Position numbers and translations under genes: made by a program. The notes beneath the pieces were generated by a model. It ran no database searches and had not been told where the DNA came from. It worked only from the letters and a program-made list of their open reading frames with translations. From the NCBI RefSeq assembly GCF_019504385.1, contig NZ_CP080590.1, positions 3,390,001-3,454,000 on the forward strand: DNA of 64,000 nt. Direction: 5' to 3'. Position 1 is the stretch's first letter. Each line of letters starts with the position of its first letter. Below, piece after piece: positions 8,065 through 16,785 of the stretch. Source of the DNA: Devosia salina. Lineage in GTDB: Bacteria > Pseudomonadota > Alphaproteobacteria > Rhizobiales > Devosiaceae.

Positions 8065-9087
8065 ATGACATTGCCCTCTGACATGACAGCCATCGCCATC
8101 GCCGTACCCGGTAGCCCCGAAGTTCTGACCCCGGTCCGGCAAGCCCCGCCGGTGCCCGGCCCCGCCGATGTGCTGATCCGCGTCGCGGCCGCCGGCGTCA
8201 ATGGCCCGGACCTGGCACAGCGCCGCGGACACTATGCCCCGCCCCCCGATGCCTCCCCATTGCCGGGCCTCGAAGTTGCCGGCGAGATCGTGGCCCTGGG
8301 GGACGCCGCGGCCGGGTTCAGCATTGGCGACCGCGTGATGGCGCTCTGCAATGGCGGCGGCTATGCCGAATATGTCGCCGTGCCCAGCGGCCAGGTGCTG
8401 CCCATTCCGCAAGGCTGGAGCATGGTTGAGGCCGCCGGCCTGCCCGAAACCTGGTTCACCGTGACCCAGACCCTGGTCATGCGCGCCGGTCTGAAACCGG
8501 GCATGACAGTGCTCGTGCATGGCGGTGCGGGTGGCATTGGCGGCGCCGCCATCCAGATCTGTTCCATTGTCGGGGCCAGGGCCATCGCCGTGGTATCGAG
8601 TGCGGACAAGGCGGACTATTGCGAAGAGATCGGGGCCTTCGCCACCATCGACCGCACGCGCGAGAACATCGCCGACCGTGTCATGGAACTGACCGGCGGC
8701 CATGGCGCCGACCGCGTTGTCGATCTGGTCGGCGGTGCCCTTGCCGCTGTCAACATCGCCGCCTCGGCGCGCGGCGGTCACATCCTCCAGGTGTCGACCC
8801 TGGAAGGCGCCAATGCCACGGTGCCGCTCCGCGCCATGATGGCCAGGGACCTGACCCTCTCCGGCTCCACCCTGCGGCCGCAAAGCGCAGCGACCAAGGC
8901 GGCAATCGCCGAGCGCATCCGATCCGATTTTCTCCCCGCCCTGGCCACGCCGGATTGGACAAAGCCGCAGGTCACCACTTTTCCGCTTGAAGAGGCCGCC
9001 CGGGCCCATGCCGAAATGGAGAGCCGGCACCACCGTGGCAAACTGGTCCTGGTCACGGCATTCGGCGCCGGGGAGAACCAGAGTTAG
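8065..9087 (+). CDS. NAD(P)H-quinone oxidoreductase, zinc-free MDR/PIG3 type
   Basis: This cytosolic medium-chain reductase uses NADPH to reduce quinones or electrophilic carbonyls. It has about 340 residues. The N-terminal GroES-like domain includes GVNGPDLAQRRGHY, a PIG3-type signature, and lacks zinc-binding cysteines and histidines. The Rossmann fold carries VHGGAGGIGGAAIQ. The C-terminus RHHRGKLVL is typical. There are starts at 8065 and 8083; family members begin near the second (MTAIAI), and neither has a strong ribosome site. It is divergent from the DUF1192 gene. Confidence 0.88.
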   Translation: MTLPSDMTAIAIAVPGSPEVLTPVRQAPPVPGPADVLIRVAAAGVNGPDLAQRRGHYAPPPDASPLPGLEVAGEIVALGDAAAGFSIGDRVMALCNGGGYAEYVAVPSGQVLPIPQGWSMVEAAGLPETWFTVTQTLVMRAGLKPGMTVLVHGGAGGIGGAAIQICSIVGARAIAVVSSADKADYCEEIGAFATIDRTRENIADRVMELTGGHGADRVVDLVGGALAAVNIAASARGGHILQVSTLEGANATVPLRAMMARDLTLSGSTLRPQSAATKAAIAERIRSDFLPALATPDWTKPQVTTFPLEEAARAHAEMESRHHRGKLVLVTAFGAGENQS

Positions 9088-9203
9088 CCGTTGCGATTGC
9101 GCGGCATTTTCCCTATATTGGTGCCCAGTTCCCCCTCAGCATTTGGCCAAGAGGCGGAGCGGCCCGGAGGAAGACCGGCCGCGCCAGCAGGAGAAATTTA
9201 ACC

Positions 9204-9935
9204 ATGTCCCAGTCCCTTCTGATGCCCAAGGCGACCGCCGTCTGGCTCGTGGACAACACCGCCCTGTCCTTCGAACAGATCGCCGCCTTCTGCACGCTGC
9301 ATCCGCTGGAAGTGCAGGGCATTGCCGATGGCGACGTGGCCAGCGGCATCATGGGCGTCAACCCGATCCAGAACGGGCAGCTGACCCGCGAGGAGATCGA
9401 GAAGGCCGAGGCCGACCCGAGCTATCGCATGAAGGTGTCCGAACCCAAGGTTCGCGTTGCCGCTGTCAAGCGCAAGGGCCCGCGCTACACCCCGATTTCG
9501 CGCCGCAACGAGCGCCCCAATGCCATCAAGTGGCTGGTGCGCAACCATCCCGAACTCAAGGACGCGCAGATCATGCGCCTGGTCGGCACCACCAAGTCGA
9601 CCATTGAATCGGTGCGCGAGAACACCCACTGGAACGCCGCCAACCTGACCGCCATGGACCCGGTGACCCTGGGCCTGTGCAGCCAGATCGACCTCGATCT
9701 CGAGGTCAAGCGCGCCAGCAAGGATGCGCCGAGCCAGGGCGAGTTCAATGAAGGCACCACCCTGCTCACCGCCGAGGAAGCGCTGGCCCGCGCCAATGCC
9801 CGCCTCGTCCCCGAAGGGGAATCCGGCTTTGGTGAAGACGGCTCGGGCCATGGCGCATCGGCCGGCCATGACGACCTGGACGCCGACTCGGTATTCGCCA
9901 AGCTCAAGTCGCTCAAGTCCGACAGCGACGAGTAG
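9204..9935 (+). CDS. trcR: Cell-cycle transcriptional regulator TrcR (DUF1013)
   Basis: This 243-residue DUF1013 protein belongs to the alphaproteobacterial family that includes Caulobacter TrcR, described as an RNA polymerase-associated regulator of cell-cycle genes. The conserved core spans about residues 1-175: MPKATAVWLVDNTALSFEQIA at the start, then YTPISRRNERPNAIKWLVRNHPELKD and GTTKSTIESVRENTHWN, which look like helix-turn-helix segments. The C-terminal 65 residues are acidic and low complexity. It is preceded by AGGAGA. The Kef antiporter gene starts 18 bases downstream, so co-transcription is likely. Confidence 0.9.
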   Translation: MSQSLLMPKATAVWLVDNTALSFEQIAAFCTLHPLEVQGIADGDVASGIMGVNPIQNGQLTREEIEKAEADPSYRMKVSEPKVRVAAVKRKGPRYTPISRRNERPNAIKWLVRNHPELKDAQIMRLVGTTKSTIESVRENTHWNAANLTAMDPVTLGLCSQIDLDLEVKRASKDAPSQGEFNEGTTLLTAEEALARANARLVPEGESGFGEDGSGHGASAGHDDLDADSVFAKLKSLKSDSDE

Positions 9936-9953
9936 CCAGACGAGGCCAGCAGA

Positions 9954-11903
9954 ATGGAAGACAATATTCTGCTGGCCATCTTCGCCCTGCTGGCGGCCAG
10001 TGCGGCGCTCGTACCGCTGGCCAAGGCCGCGGGCCTGGGCACGGTGCTCGGCTATCTTGCGGCCGGCATCCTGATCGGCCCCTATGGGCTGAAACTGCTG
10101 ACCGACAGCGAAACCATCCGCCACATCGCCGAATTCGGCATCGTCCTGATGCTGTTCCTGATCGGGCTCGACCTGCAGCCGCGCGAAGTCTGGCGCATGC
10201 GCAACAAGGTCCTGGGCCTGGGCCTGCCGCAGATGGTGCTGACGGCCCTGGCCATCGCCCTTGCGCTGCAACTTGCCGGCTTCGCCCTCAACGTGGCCGT
10301 CATCGTCGGGCTGGCCTTTGCCATGAGCTCGACCGCGATCGCTATGCAGACCGCGGAACAGCGTGACATCACCCGCACCGATGCGGGCCGCGCCAGCCTC
10401 GCCGTGCTGCTGGTGCAGGACGTTGCCGTCATCCCCATTCTCGCCATCGTGCCGCTGCTCGCGCTCTCCGGGGGCGGCTCCAGTATTGAAACGGAACTTA
10501 CCGAGGCCGTGGCCGAGGTCGACAATCCGGTCTTCTGGCAGACCTCCTTCCTGCTGCTGGCCACCTTTGTCGGCGCGGTGGCCGGTGGCCGCTATATCGT
10601 GCGGCCGCTCCTGGCCTTCATTGCCCGCACCGCCGTGCGCGAGGCCTTCACCGCCCTCGCCCTGGCGCTGGTGATCGGGGCAGCGCTGGCGACGCAGGCG
10701 CTAGGCCTTTCCCCTGCCCTGGGCGCCTTTATCGGCGGCGTGCTGCTGGCCGACAGCGAATATCGCCACGAGCTCGAGAGCAATCTCCAGCCCTTCAAGG
10801 GCTTGCTGCTGGGCCTGTTCTTCGTGTCGGTCGGCATGTCGATCGCCTTTTCCGAATTCCTCAGCAGCCCCGTCGCCATCCTGGCGCTGGTTCTGGGCGT
10901 CATCGTCGTCAAATTTGTCATTCTGCTGGGCCTGTGCACCCTGTTCCGCATGAACCGGGCCGATCGGCTGCTGGTGGCCATTCTCCTCAGCCAGGCCGGC
11001 GAGTTCGCCTTCGTGGTCCTGCAGTTCGCCAACAATCACGGCGCCCTGGGGGCCGATGCCTTCGCCATGTTCACCGTGGTCGTGGCGCTTTCCATGGCCA
11101 CGACGCCCCTGTTGCTCCTGGCCTTTGACAAGCTGGTGGCGCCCCGCCTCGACGCCCGCAGCAAGCAGGAGCGCGCGGCCGATACCGTCGATGAGACCCA
11201 CCGCATCGTCGTGCTCGGCTATGGCCGCTTCGGGCAGATCGTTACCCGCATGCTGCGCAGCTATGGCTATGACATGACCCTGATCGACGACGACGCGGCC
11301 CAGATCGAGCTGGTCCGCCGCTTCGGCGTCAAGGTCTTCTATGGCGATGCCTCGCGCACCGACCTGCTGCATGCGGCCGGTGTCGGACAGGCCGAACTGG
11401 TGATCATTGCCGTCGGTGGTGCCGACCGCATTCTGGAAATCGCCCGCAATGTGCGCCGGCACTTCCCCCATGTGGCCATTGCCGCGCGGGCCGTCGATCG
11501 CGGCCACGCCCATGAACTGATGGAACTGGGCGTCACCCTGTTCGAACGCGAAACCTTCCATTCGGCCCTGCAACTGGGCAAGCGGGTCCTGACGCACCTG
11601 GGCCATTCCGAGGAGGAGGCCGAGCAGTTGGCACGCGAGTTCCACGCCCGCGACCACGAACTGCTTCAGCGCGCCTTCGAGCTCCGCAATGACCGTGAGG
11701 CCTATATGGGCACAGTCCGCCAGTCCATGACCCTTCTGCACCAGGCCATGCAGTCCGATGCCCCAACACCAGCTGGCGGCAAAAGCCAGGCAAATCCCGC
11801 CGCGGAGAATCCATCACCAACCTCGCCTCCGCAAGACAAGCGCAAGCCCGGCAAGCGCGCATCGGGCAAGGTTGACAAATCACGCCTGCCGAGGTCGGGT
11901 TAG
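9954..11903 (+). CDS. CPA2 family cation:proton antiporter (Kef/YbaL type) with TrkA-N domain
   Basis: This 649-residue inner-membrane protein probably exchanges K+ (or Na+) for protons. About 12 hydrophobic helices occupy residues 5-385. A TrkA-N Rossmann domain follows, with RIVVLGYGRFGQ at about 417-428, where NAD(H) would bind, and DRILEIARNVRR further on. The last 60 residues are a hydrophilic Pro/Lys-rich tail. Kef systems protect against electrophiles by acidifying the cytosol; no separate ancillary subunit gene is adjacent, so the regulatory mode is open. It is probably in one transcript with trcR. Confidence 0.88.
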   Translation: MEDNILLAIFALLAASAALVPLAKAAGLGTVLGYLAAGILIGPYGLKLLTDSETIRHIAEFGIVLMLFLIGLDLQPREVWRMRNKVLGLGLPQMVLTALAIALALQLAGFALNVAVIVGLAFAMSSTAIAMQTAEQRDITRTDAGRASLAVLLVQDVAVIPILAIVPLLALSGGGSSIETELTEAVAEVDNPVFWQTSFLLLATFVGAVAGGRYIVRPLLAFIARTAVREAFTALALALVIGAALATQALGLSPALGAFIGGVLLADSEYRHELESNLQPFKGLLLGLFFVSVGMSIAFSEFLSSPVAILALVLGVIVVKFVILLGLCTLFRMNRADRLLVAILLSQAGEFAFVVLQFANNHGALGADAFAMFTVVVALSMATTPLLLLAFDKLVAPRLDARSKQERAADTVDETHRIVVLGYGRFGQIVTRMLRSYGYDMTLIDDDAAQIELVRRFGVKVFYGDASRTDLLHAAGVGQAELVIIAVGGADRILEIARNVRRHFPHVAIAARAVDRGHAHELMELGVTLFERETFHSALQLGKRVLTHLGHSEEEAEQLAREFHARDHELLQRAFELRNDREAYMGTVRQSMTLLHQAMQSDAPTPAGGKSQANPAAENPSPTSPPQDKRKPGKRASGKVDKSRLPRSG

Positions 11904-11932
11904 GCGATTTCCCGCCGGACTAGCCCATCCTC

Positions 11933-12691
11933 ATGATTGATCCAGTTTTCGTCACGATCGCCGTGGTCGCGGTGCTCATCGTCGGCCTGTCCAAGGCCGG
12001 CCTGCTCGGGGGCCTCGGCGTCGTCGGTGTGCCGCTTCTCGCGCTCGTCATGGCGCCGCGCGACGCCGCCGGCATGATGCTGCCGGTGCTGCTGTGCATG
12101 GATGCGGTCGCCATCTGGATGTATCGCAAGGAATGCGACTGGGGCCTGCTCCGGATCATGCTGCCCGGTGCTGCCATCGGTACGCTGGTCGGCTGGGCGC
12201 TCTGGGCGGTGGTCAGCGACGCCGTCGTGCTGCTGATGGTCGGTATCGTCACCCTGCTCTTCGTGCTCGACGCAATCCTGCCGCTGCGCAAGAAGCTCGA
12301 GGGCCTGCCGCCCTCAAAGCCATGGGGCGTCTTCTGGGGCGGCATTGCCGGCTTTACCAGCTTCATCTCCCATACCGGCGGCCCGCCCTTCCAGATCTAT
12401 GTGTTGCCGCGCCGCCTGCCGCCGGCCGTCTATGCCGGTACGACGGCCTTCTTCTTCGCCATCGTCAACACCGCCAAGCTGGTGCCCTATTATTTCCTGG
12501 GCCAGCTCAACATGCACAATCTCACCCTCTCGGCCGCCCTGGCGCCGGTCGGGATATTGGGTGTCTTCATCGGCATCTATCTGGTGCGTCGCATCGATGC
12601 GCGGCTGTTCTACCGCATCGCTTATTGGCTGGTGTTCCTCCTGGCCCTGCAACTGATCTGGGAGGGCACGAACCGGTTGATGGCGGGGTAA
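11933..12691 (+). CDS. TSUP family transporter (sulfite exporter TauE/SafE-like)
   Basis: This 252-residue membrane protein has about eight helices in two repeats and family-like segments GLSKAGLLGGLGVVGVPLLAL (about 18-38) and GFTSFISHTGGPPFQIYVLPRRL (about 140-162). TSUP proteins move organic or inorganic sulfur compounds such as sulfite, sulfoacetate or taurine-derived products. No sulfur metabolism gene is adjacent, so the substrate is unassigned. It starts 29 bases after the antiporter gene and is followed by a palindromic repeat. Confidence 0.88.
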   Translation: MIDPVFVTIAVVAVLIVGLSKAGLLGGLGVVGVPLLALVMAPRDAAGMMLPVLLCMDAVAIWMYRKECDWGLLRIMLPGAAIGTLVGWALWAVVSDAVVLLMVGIVTLLFVLDAILPLRKKLEGLPPSKPWGVFWGGIAGFTSFISHTGGPPFQIYVLPRRLPPAVYAGTTAFFFAIVNTAKLVPYYFLGQLNMHNLTLSAALAPVGILGVFIGIYLVRRIDARLFYRIAYWLVFLLALQLIWEGTNRLMAG

Positions 12692-12717
12692 TACTCCAGG
12701 CAAGGCCTCCTCACCGG

Positions 12718-12805
12718 ACGCTGTCGCGTCGACCTCTCCCCCGGGGACCTCTCCCTTTGGGGGAGAGGTCGGCCGTAGGCCGGGTGAGGGGGCCTTTCAC
12801 CGATA
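12718..12805. repeat. Palindromic intergenic repeat between TSUP gene and pepF
   Basis: A CCTCTCCC..GGGAGAGG palindrome (about 12742-12768) is preceded by CCTCTCCCCCGGGGA and followed by GGCCGTAGGCCGGGTGAGGGGG. The same arrangement of a palindrome plus CGTAGG-CGG-TGAGGG is seen near 26330. This is a dispersed repeat family of alphaproteobacterial intergenic regions. Confidence 0.6.
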
Positions 12806-12886
12806 ACCGTGTCACCGCACCGCCTTCACAGGCGGACTTCCGGTCGCTAAGGTCCCGGCCACTATCGTTTTCGGGAGTCGCGTTGC

Positions 12887-14689
12887 ATGTCCGCCGCCGC
12901 ACAAAAGGGCCACAACCAGTTCGGCAATCTGCCTGTCTGGGATCTCGACGATCTCTATCCCGGCAAGGACAGTCCCGAATTCAAGGCGGCCCTGGAAGAG
13001 GCCAAGACGCTCGCCGCCAAATTCGAGGCCGACTACAAGGGCAAGCTGGCCGACCTCACCACATCCGGCCAGTTGATCAAGGCGATCAAGGACAGCGAGA
13101 CGCTGGGCGACCTCACCGGCCGCATCGGTTCGTTCGCCTTCCTCCAATATGCGCAGAGATCGACCGATCCGGACCGCGCCAAGTTCATGGGCGATACCAA
13201 TGAGGCGCTGACCAATCTGTCGACGCGCGTCCTGTTCTTCGAGCTCGAATTGAACCGTATCGCGGACGCCGAACTCGACGCCGCGCTCGACAGGGACCCC
13301 GAGCTGGCGCGCTACCGCACCTGGTTCGCCGATTTGCGCAAGGCCAAGCCCTACCAGCTCGACGACAAGCTCGAGGAATTGTTCCACGACAAGTCGGTCA
13401 CCGCCTTTTCGGCCTGGAACCGGCTCTTCGACGAAACCCTCTCCAGCCTCGAATTCGATGTCGATGGCGAGACCCTGAACCTTGAATCCACGCTGCACCT
13501 GCTCTCCGAAAAGGACGAGAAGAAGCGCGAAGCAGCCTTCCATGCCCTGGCCAGGACGCTCAAGGCCAATGGGCGTCTGTTCACCCACATCACCAATGTG
13601 CTTGCCAAGGACAAGGAAATCTCGGACCGCTGGCGCGGCTACCAGGACATTGCCGACAGCCGCCACATGGCCAATTCGGTCGAGCGCGAAGTCGTCGACG
13701 CGCTGCAGACCGCCGTGCAGGCCGCCTATCCGCGCCTCTCGCACCGCTACTACAAGATGAAGGCCAAGTGGTTCGGCAAGGACAAGCTCAATGCCTGGGA
13801 CCGCAACGCGCCCCTGCCCACCAGTGACGAGCGCATCTGGGACTGGGACACCGCCGTTTCGACCGTGCTGGACGCCTATGGCCGCTTCTCGCCGGACCTG
13901 GCCGAAGTGGCCAAGCCCTTCTTCAATTCCGGCTGGATCGATGCGCCCACCGGCAATGGCAAGCTGTCGGGCGCCTTCGCGCACCCCACCGTGCCCAGCG
14001 CCCATCCTTACCTCATGCTCAACTATCTCGGGCGCACCCGCGATATCATGACGCTCGCCCATGAGCTGGGCCATGGCGTGCATCAGCGGCTTGCCGCCGC
14101 GCAGGGGCCGATCCTGGCCAACACCCCGTTGACCCTGGCCGAAACCGCCTCGGTCTTCGGCGAAATGCTGACTTTCCGGTCTCTGCTCGACAAGACCACC
14201 GACCCCAGGCAGCGCTTTGCGCTATTGTCCTCCAAGGTCGAGGACATGCTCAACACCGTGGTGCGGCAGATCGCCTTTTACACCTTCGAGCGCAAGGTCC
14301 ACACCGCGCGTCGCCAGGGCGAGCTCAGAACCGAGGAAATCAATGCGCTCTGGCTCGAAGTCCAGGCCGAGTCGCTCGGCGAGGGCATCATCGCCAATGA
14401 AGGCTATGAGAGCTTCTGGGCCTATATTCCCCACTTCATCCACTCACCCTTCTATGTCTATGCCTATGCTTTCGGCGATTGCCTTGTGAACTCGCTCTAC
14501 GCACAGTATGAGAAAGCCAGCGAAGGCTTTGCGGAGCGGTATTTCGAGCTCCTCAAGGCAGGGGGAAGCAAGCATCACTCAGAACTTCTGGCGCCCTTCG
14601 GGCTCGATGCCAAAGACCCCCAATTCTGGTCGCTCGGCCTCTCGATGATCGAGGGGTTGATCGACGAGCTGGAAGCCTCGGCTCCCTAG
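12887..14689 (+). CDS. pepF: M3 family oligoendopeptidase F
   Basis: This cytosolic zinc metallopeptidase cleaves short peptides. It has 600 residues, matching the PepF/M3B family. The zinc motif HELGH is at residues 392-396 (LAHELGHGVHQ), with the third ligand expected in the ETASVFGEML segment near residue 420. The N-terminal half is helical. Start ATG 12887 gives MSAAAQKGHNQFGNLPVWDLDDLYPGKDSPE, whose LPVWDLDDLYPG is typical of the family start. It lies upstream of the aa3-oxidase subunit IV and transhydrogenase genes but is probably a separate unit. Confidence 0.93.
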   Translation: MSAAAQKGHNQFGNLPVWDLDDLYPGKDSPEFKAALEEAKTLAAKFEADYKGKLADLTTSGQLIKAIKDSETLGDLTGRIGSFAFLQYAQRSTDPDRAKFMGDTNEALTNLSTRVLFFELELNRIADAELDAALDRDPELARYRTWFADLRKAKPYQLDDKLEELFHDKSVTAFSAWNRLFDETLSSLEFDVDGETLNLESTLHLLSEKDEKKREAAFHALARTLKANGRLFTHITNVLAKDKEISDRWRGYQDIADSRHMANSVEREVVDALQTAVQAAYPRLSHRYYKMKAKWFGKDKLNAWDRNAPLPTSDERIWDWDTAVSTVLDAYGRFSPDLAEVAKPFFNSGWIDAPTGNGKLSGAFAHPTVPSAHPYLMLNYLGRTRDIMTLAHELGHGVHQRLAAAQGPILANTPLTLAETASVFGEMLTFRSLLDKTTDPRQRFALLSSKVEDMLNTVVRQIAFYTFERKVHTARRQGELRTEEINALWLEVQAESLGEGIIANEGYESFWAYIPHFIHSPFYVYAYAFGDCLVNSLYAQYEKASEGFAERYFELLKAGGSKHHSELLAPFGLDAKDPQFWSLGLSMIEGLIDELEASAP

Positions 14690-14740
14690 GCTGAGACTTT
14701 CGGCGCATAACCTAAAGACGACTATACTTCCGAGGACCTG

Positions 14741-14905
14741 ATGGCCAAAACCCGCCCCGAGCATCACGCAGCCCCCGTACTGGAATCCGCAATGGACTAT
14801 GCCGAGCACGAAAAGACGTACAACGGCTTCGTCACCGGCGTGAAATGGTCGCTTTACGCCCTCGCGGCCGTGATGGTGATCCTCTTTTTCGTGGTCAATC
14901 CCTGA
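14741..14905 (+). CDS. aa3-type cytochrome c oxidase subunit IV-like small membrane protein
   Basis: This 54-residue protein matches the bacterial aa3-oxidase subunit IV family (COX4_pro_2). It has a short polar N-terminus containing YAEHEKTYNGFVTGVKW, then a single membrane helix YALAAVMVILFFVV and the end NP. The family has one helix packed at the oxidase surface. In many Hyphomicrobiales the gene sits just before pntAA, as here. The ATG lies 5 bases after GAGGAC. Confidence 0.85.
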   Translation: MAKTRPEHHAAPVLESAMDYAEHEKTYNGFVTGVKWSLYALAAVMVILFFVVNP

Positions 14906-14938
14906 CCCGAAGCTAAGCAAGCAGGCACATGAAACGAG

Positions 14939-14954
14939 CCTGCCCGCGGGCAGG
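14939..14954. repeat. Perfect 16-bp palindrome before pntAA
   Basis: CCTGCCCGCGGGCAGG is its own reverse complement and lies 17 bases before the pntAA ATG, next to the GTAGGAGAG ribosome site. It could form a hairpin or cruciform; no known operator is recognised. Confidence 0.5.
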
Positions 14955-14971
14955 CGGGTAGGAGAGTTTCC

Positions 14972-16417
14972 ATGAAGATTGCCGTTCTGCGCGAACGGTT
15001 CGAGGGAGAGAGCCGCGTTGCGGCGACGCCCGAGACGATCGCCAAGCTCATCGGCCTTGGCGCCGAAATCACCGTCGAAAAAGGCGCCGGGATCGGCTCG
15101 CGCATCTCCGACGCGCAGTTCACCGAAGCTGGCGCCGCCATCGGCGCCACGGCGGCGGCAACGCTCAAGGGCGCCGACATCGTGCTCTGCGTGCGCCGTC
15201 CCGCAGCGGCCGATCTCAATGGCGTCAACAAGGGCGCCCTCGTCATCGGCGCGCTCGACCCCTATGGCAATGAAAAGGACGTGGCAGCCCTCGCCAAGGC
15301 GGGCGTTGCCGCTGTCGCCATGGAGTTCATGCCGCGCATCACCCGCGCCCAGGTCATGGACATTCTCTCCTCCCAGGCCAACCTGGCCGGCTATCAGGCC
15401 GTCATCGAGGCCGTGGGCGTGTTCGACCGCGCCCTGCCCATGATGATGACCGCCGCCGGCACCGTGCGGCCCGCCAAGGCTTTCGTGATGGGCGCCGGCG
15501 TGGCCGGCCTGCAGGCCATTGCCACCGCCAAGCGCCTCGGCGCCATGGTCTCGGCCACCGATGTGCGCGCCGCCGCCGGCGAGCAGGTGGAATCCCTGGG
15601 CGCCAAGTTCATCATGACCGAGGCCCTCAAGGACGCCTCGGGCACCGGTGGCTATGCGCGCGAACTGACCAAGGATGAACAGGCGGCCCAGGCCGAACTG
15701 GTCGCCGGGCACATTTCCAAGCAGGACATCGTCATCACCACGGCGCTCATTCCGGGCCGCCCGGCACCAAAACTGGTGACCAAGGCCATGGTCGAGAGCA
15801 TGGCGCCCGGTTCGGTGATCGTCGACCTCGCCGCCGAGCGCGGCGGCAATGTCGAATTGACCCAGCCGGGCAAGGTGATCACCCACAATGGCGTGACCAT
15901 TATCGGCTACACCAACCTCGCCGGTCACATCCCGACCACCGCCAGCCAGCTCTACGCGCGCAACCTCCTCGCCTTCATCACCACGCTGATCGACGCCAAG
16001 GAGAAAAAGCTCGCCATCAACTGGGACGACGAACTGGTCAAGGCCACCGTGCTGACGCGCGACGGCGCAGTGGTGCATCCCAATTTCGTCGCGGCCCCGG
16101 CGCCGGCCCCCAAGGCAGAGACTGCGTCCGCAGCGGCGGAAACCAAGCCAGCGGCGAAGAAGCCTGCCGCCAGGAAACCCGCAGCCAAGAAGCCCGCTGC
16201 AGCCGCCAAGGCGCCGGCAAAGAGCGAAGCCGCGGCAGCAGCCAAACCGGCGGCAGCCAGGACACCCGCAAAAAAACCCGCCGGCAAGGCCGCTGCAACG
16301 GCGGATGCACCCGCCGCGACCGAAGCCGCAACGCCAAAGCCCGCAGCAGCCAAGAAGCCCGCGGCCCGCAAGCCGGCTGCCAAGAAGCCTGCCGCTCCCA
16401 AGGGAGGAGACAAGTAA
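14972..16417 (+). CDS. pntAA: NAD(P) transhydrogenase subunit alpha 1 (soluble NAD-binding part) with histone H1-like tail
   Basis: This is the NAD(H)-binding domain I of the proton-pumping transhydrogenase, which makes NADPH from NADH. Residues 1-371 are the normal domain, beginning MKIAVLRERFEGESRVAATPETI and carrying the nucleotide-binding FVMGAGVAGLQAIATAKRLGA near residue 170. Residues 372-481 are an unusual 110-residue tail of Ala, Lys and Pro with repeated KKPAA/RKPAA units, very like a histone H1 C-terminus. The frame stays open and the next gene starts on the base after the stop, so the tail is not an annotation artefact. GGAGAG precedes the ATG. Confidence 0.95.
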   Translation: MKIAVLRERFEGESRVAATPETIAKLIGLGAEITVEKGAGIGSRISDAQFTEAGAAIGATAAATLKGADIVLCVRRPAAADLNGVNKGALVIGALDPYGNEKDVAALAKAGVAAVAMEFMPRITRAQVMDILSSQANLAGYQAVIEAVGVFDRALPMMMTAAGTVRPAKAFVMGAGVAGLQAIATAKRLGAMVSATDVRAAAGEQVESLGAKFIMTEALKDASGTGGYARELTKDEQAAQAELVAGHISKQDIVITTALIPGRPAPKLVTKAMVESMAPGSVIVDLAAERGGNVELTQPGKVITHNGVTIIGYTNLAGHIPTTASQLYARNLLAFITTLIDAKEKKLAINWDDELVKATVLTRDGAVVHPNFVAAPAPAPKAETASAAAETKPAAKKPAARKPAAKKPAAAAKAPAKSEAAAAAKPAAARTPAKKPAGKAAATADAPAATEAATPKPAAAKKPAARKPAAKKPAAPKGGDK

Positions 16418-16780
16418 ATGGAAACAACGGCCGAAAACATCGCCGATGTCGGCGCAGCCCTGGCCCATGGGGCCATTGGCGGCGCCATCGATCCCTTCAC
16501 CTTCCGCCTGGCCATCTTCGTGCTGGCGATCTTCGTGGGCTATTTCGTGGTCTGGAGCGTCACCCCGGCCCTGCACACCCCGCTGATGAGCGTCACCAAC
16601 GCCATCTCCTCGGTCATCGTGGTGGGCGCGCTGCTCGCCGTGGGCGTGCAGCTGGCCAGTGACGCCAGCTGGGTCAGTAAGCTTTTCGGCTTCATCGCCC
16701 TGGTGTTCGCAAGCGTGAACATCTTTGGCGGGTTCCTCGTGACCCAGCGCATGCTGGCCATGTACAAGAAGAAGGGCTGA
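16418..16780 (+). CDS. pntAB: NAD(P) transhydrogenase subunit alpha 2 (membrane part)
   Basis: This 120-residue protein carries the first set of transmembrane helices of the proton channel, which in E. coli is the C-terminal part of PntA. Three or four hydrophobic segments are visible (about 28-48, 55-80 and 85-108), including the family-like HTPLMSVTNAISSVIVVGALL at about 51-71. It begins at the base after the pntAA stop and ends 5 bases before pntB, a tight three-gene operon. Confidence 0.95.
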   Translation: METTAENIADVGAALAHGAIGGAIDPFTFRLAIFVLAIFVGYFVVWSVTPALHTPLMSVTNAISSVIVVGALLAVGVQLASDASWVSKLFGFIALVFASVNIFGGFLVTQRMLAMYKKKG

Positions 16781-16785
16781 TCGAA

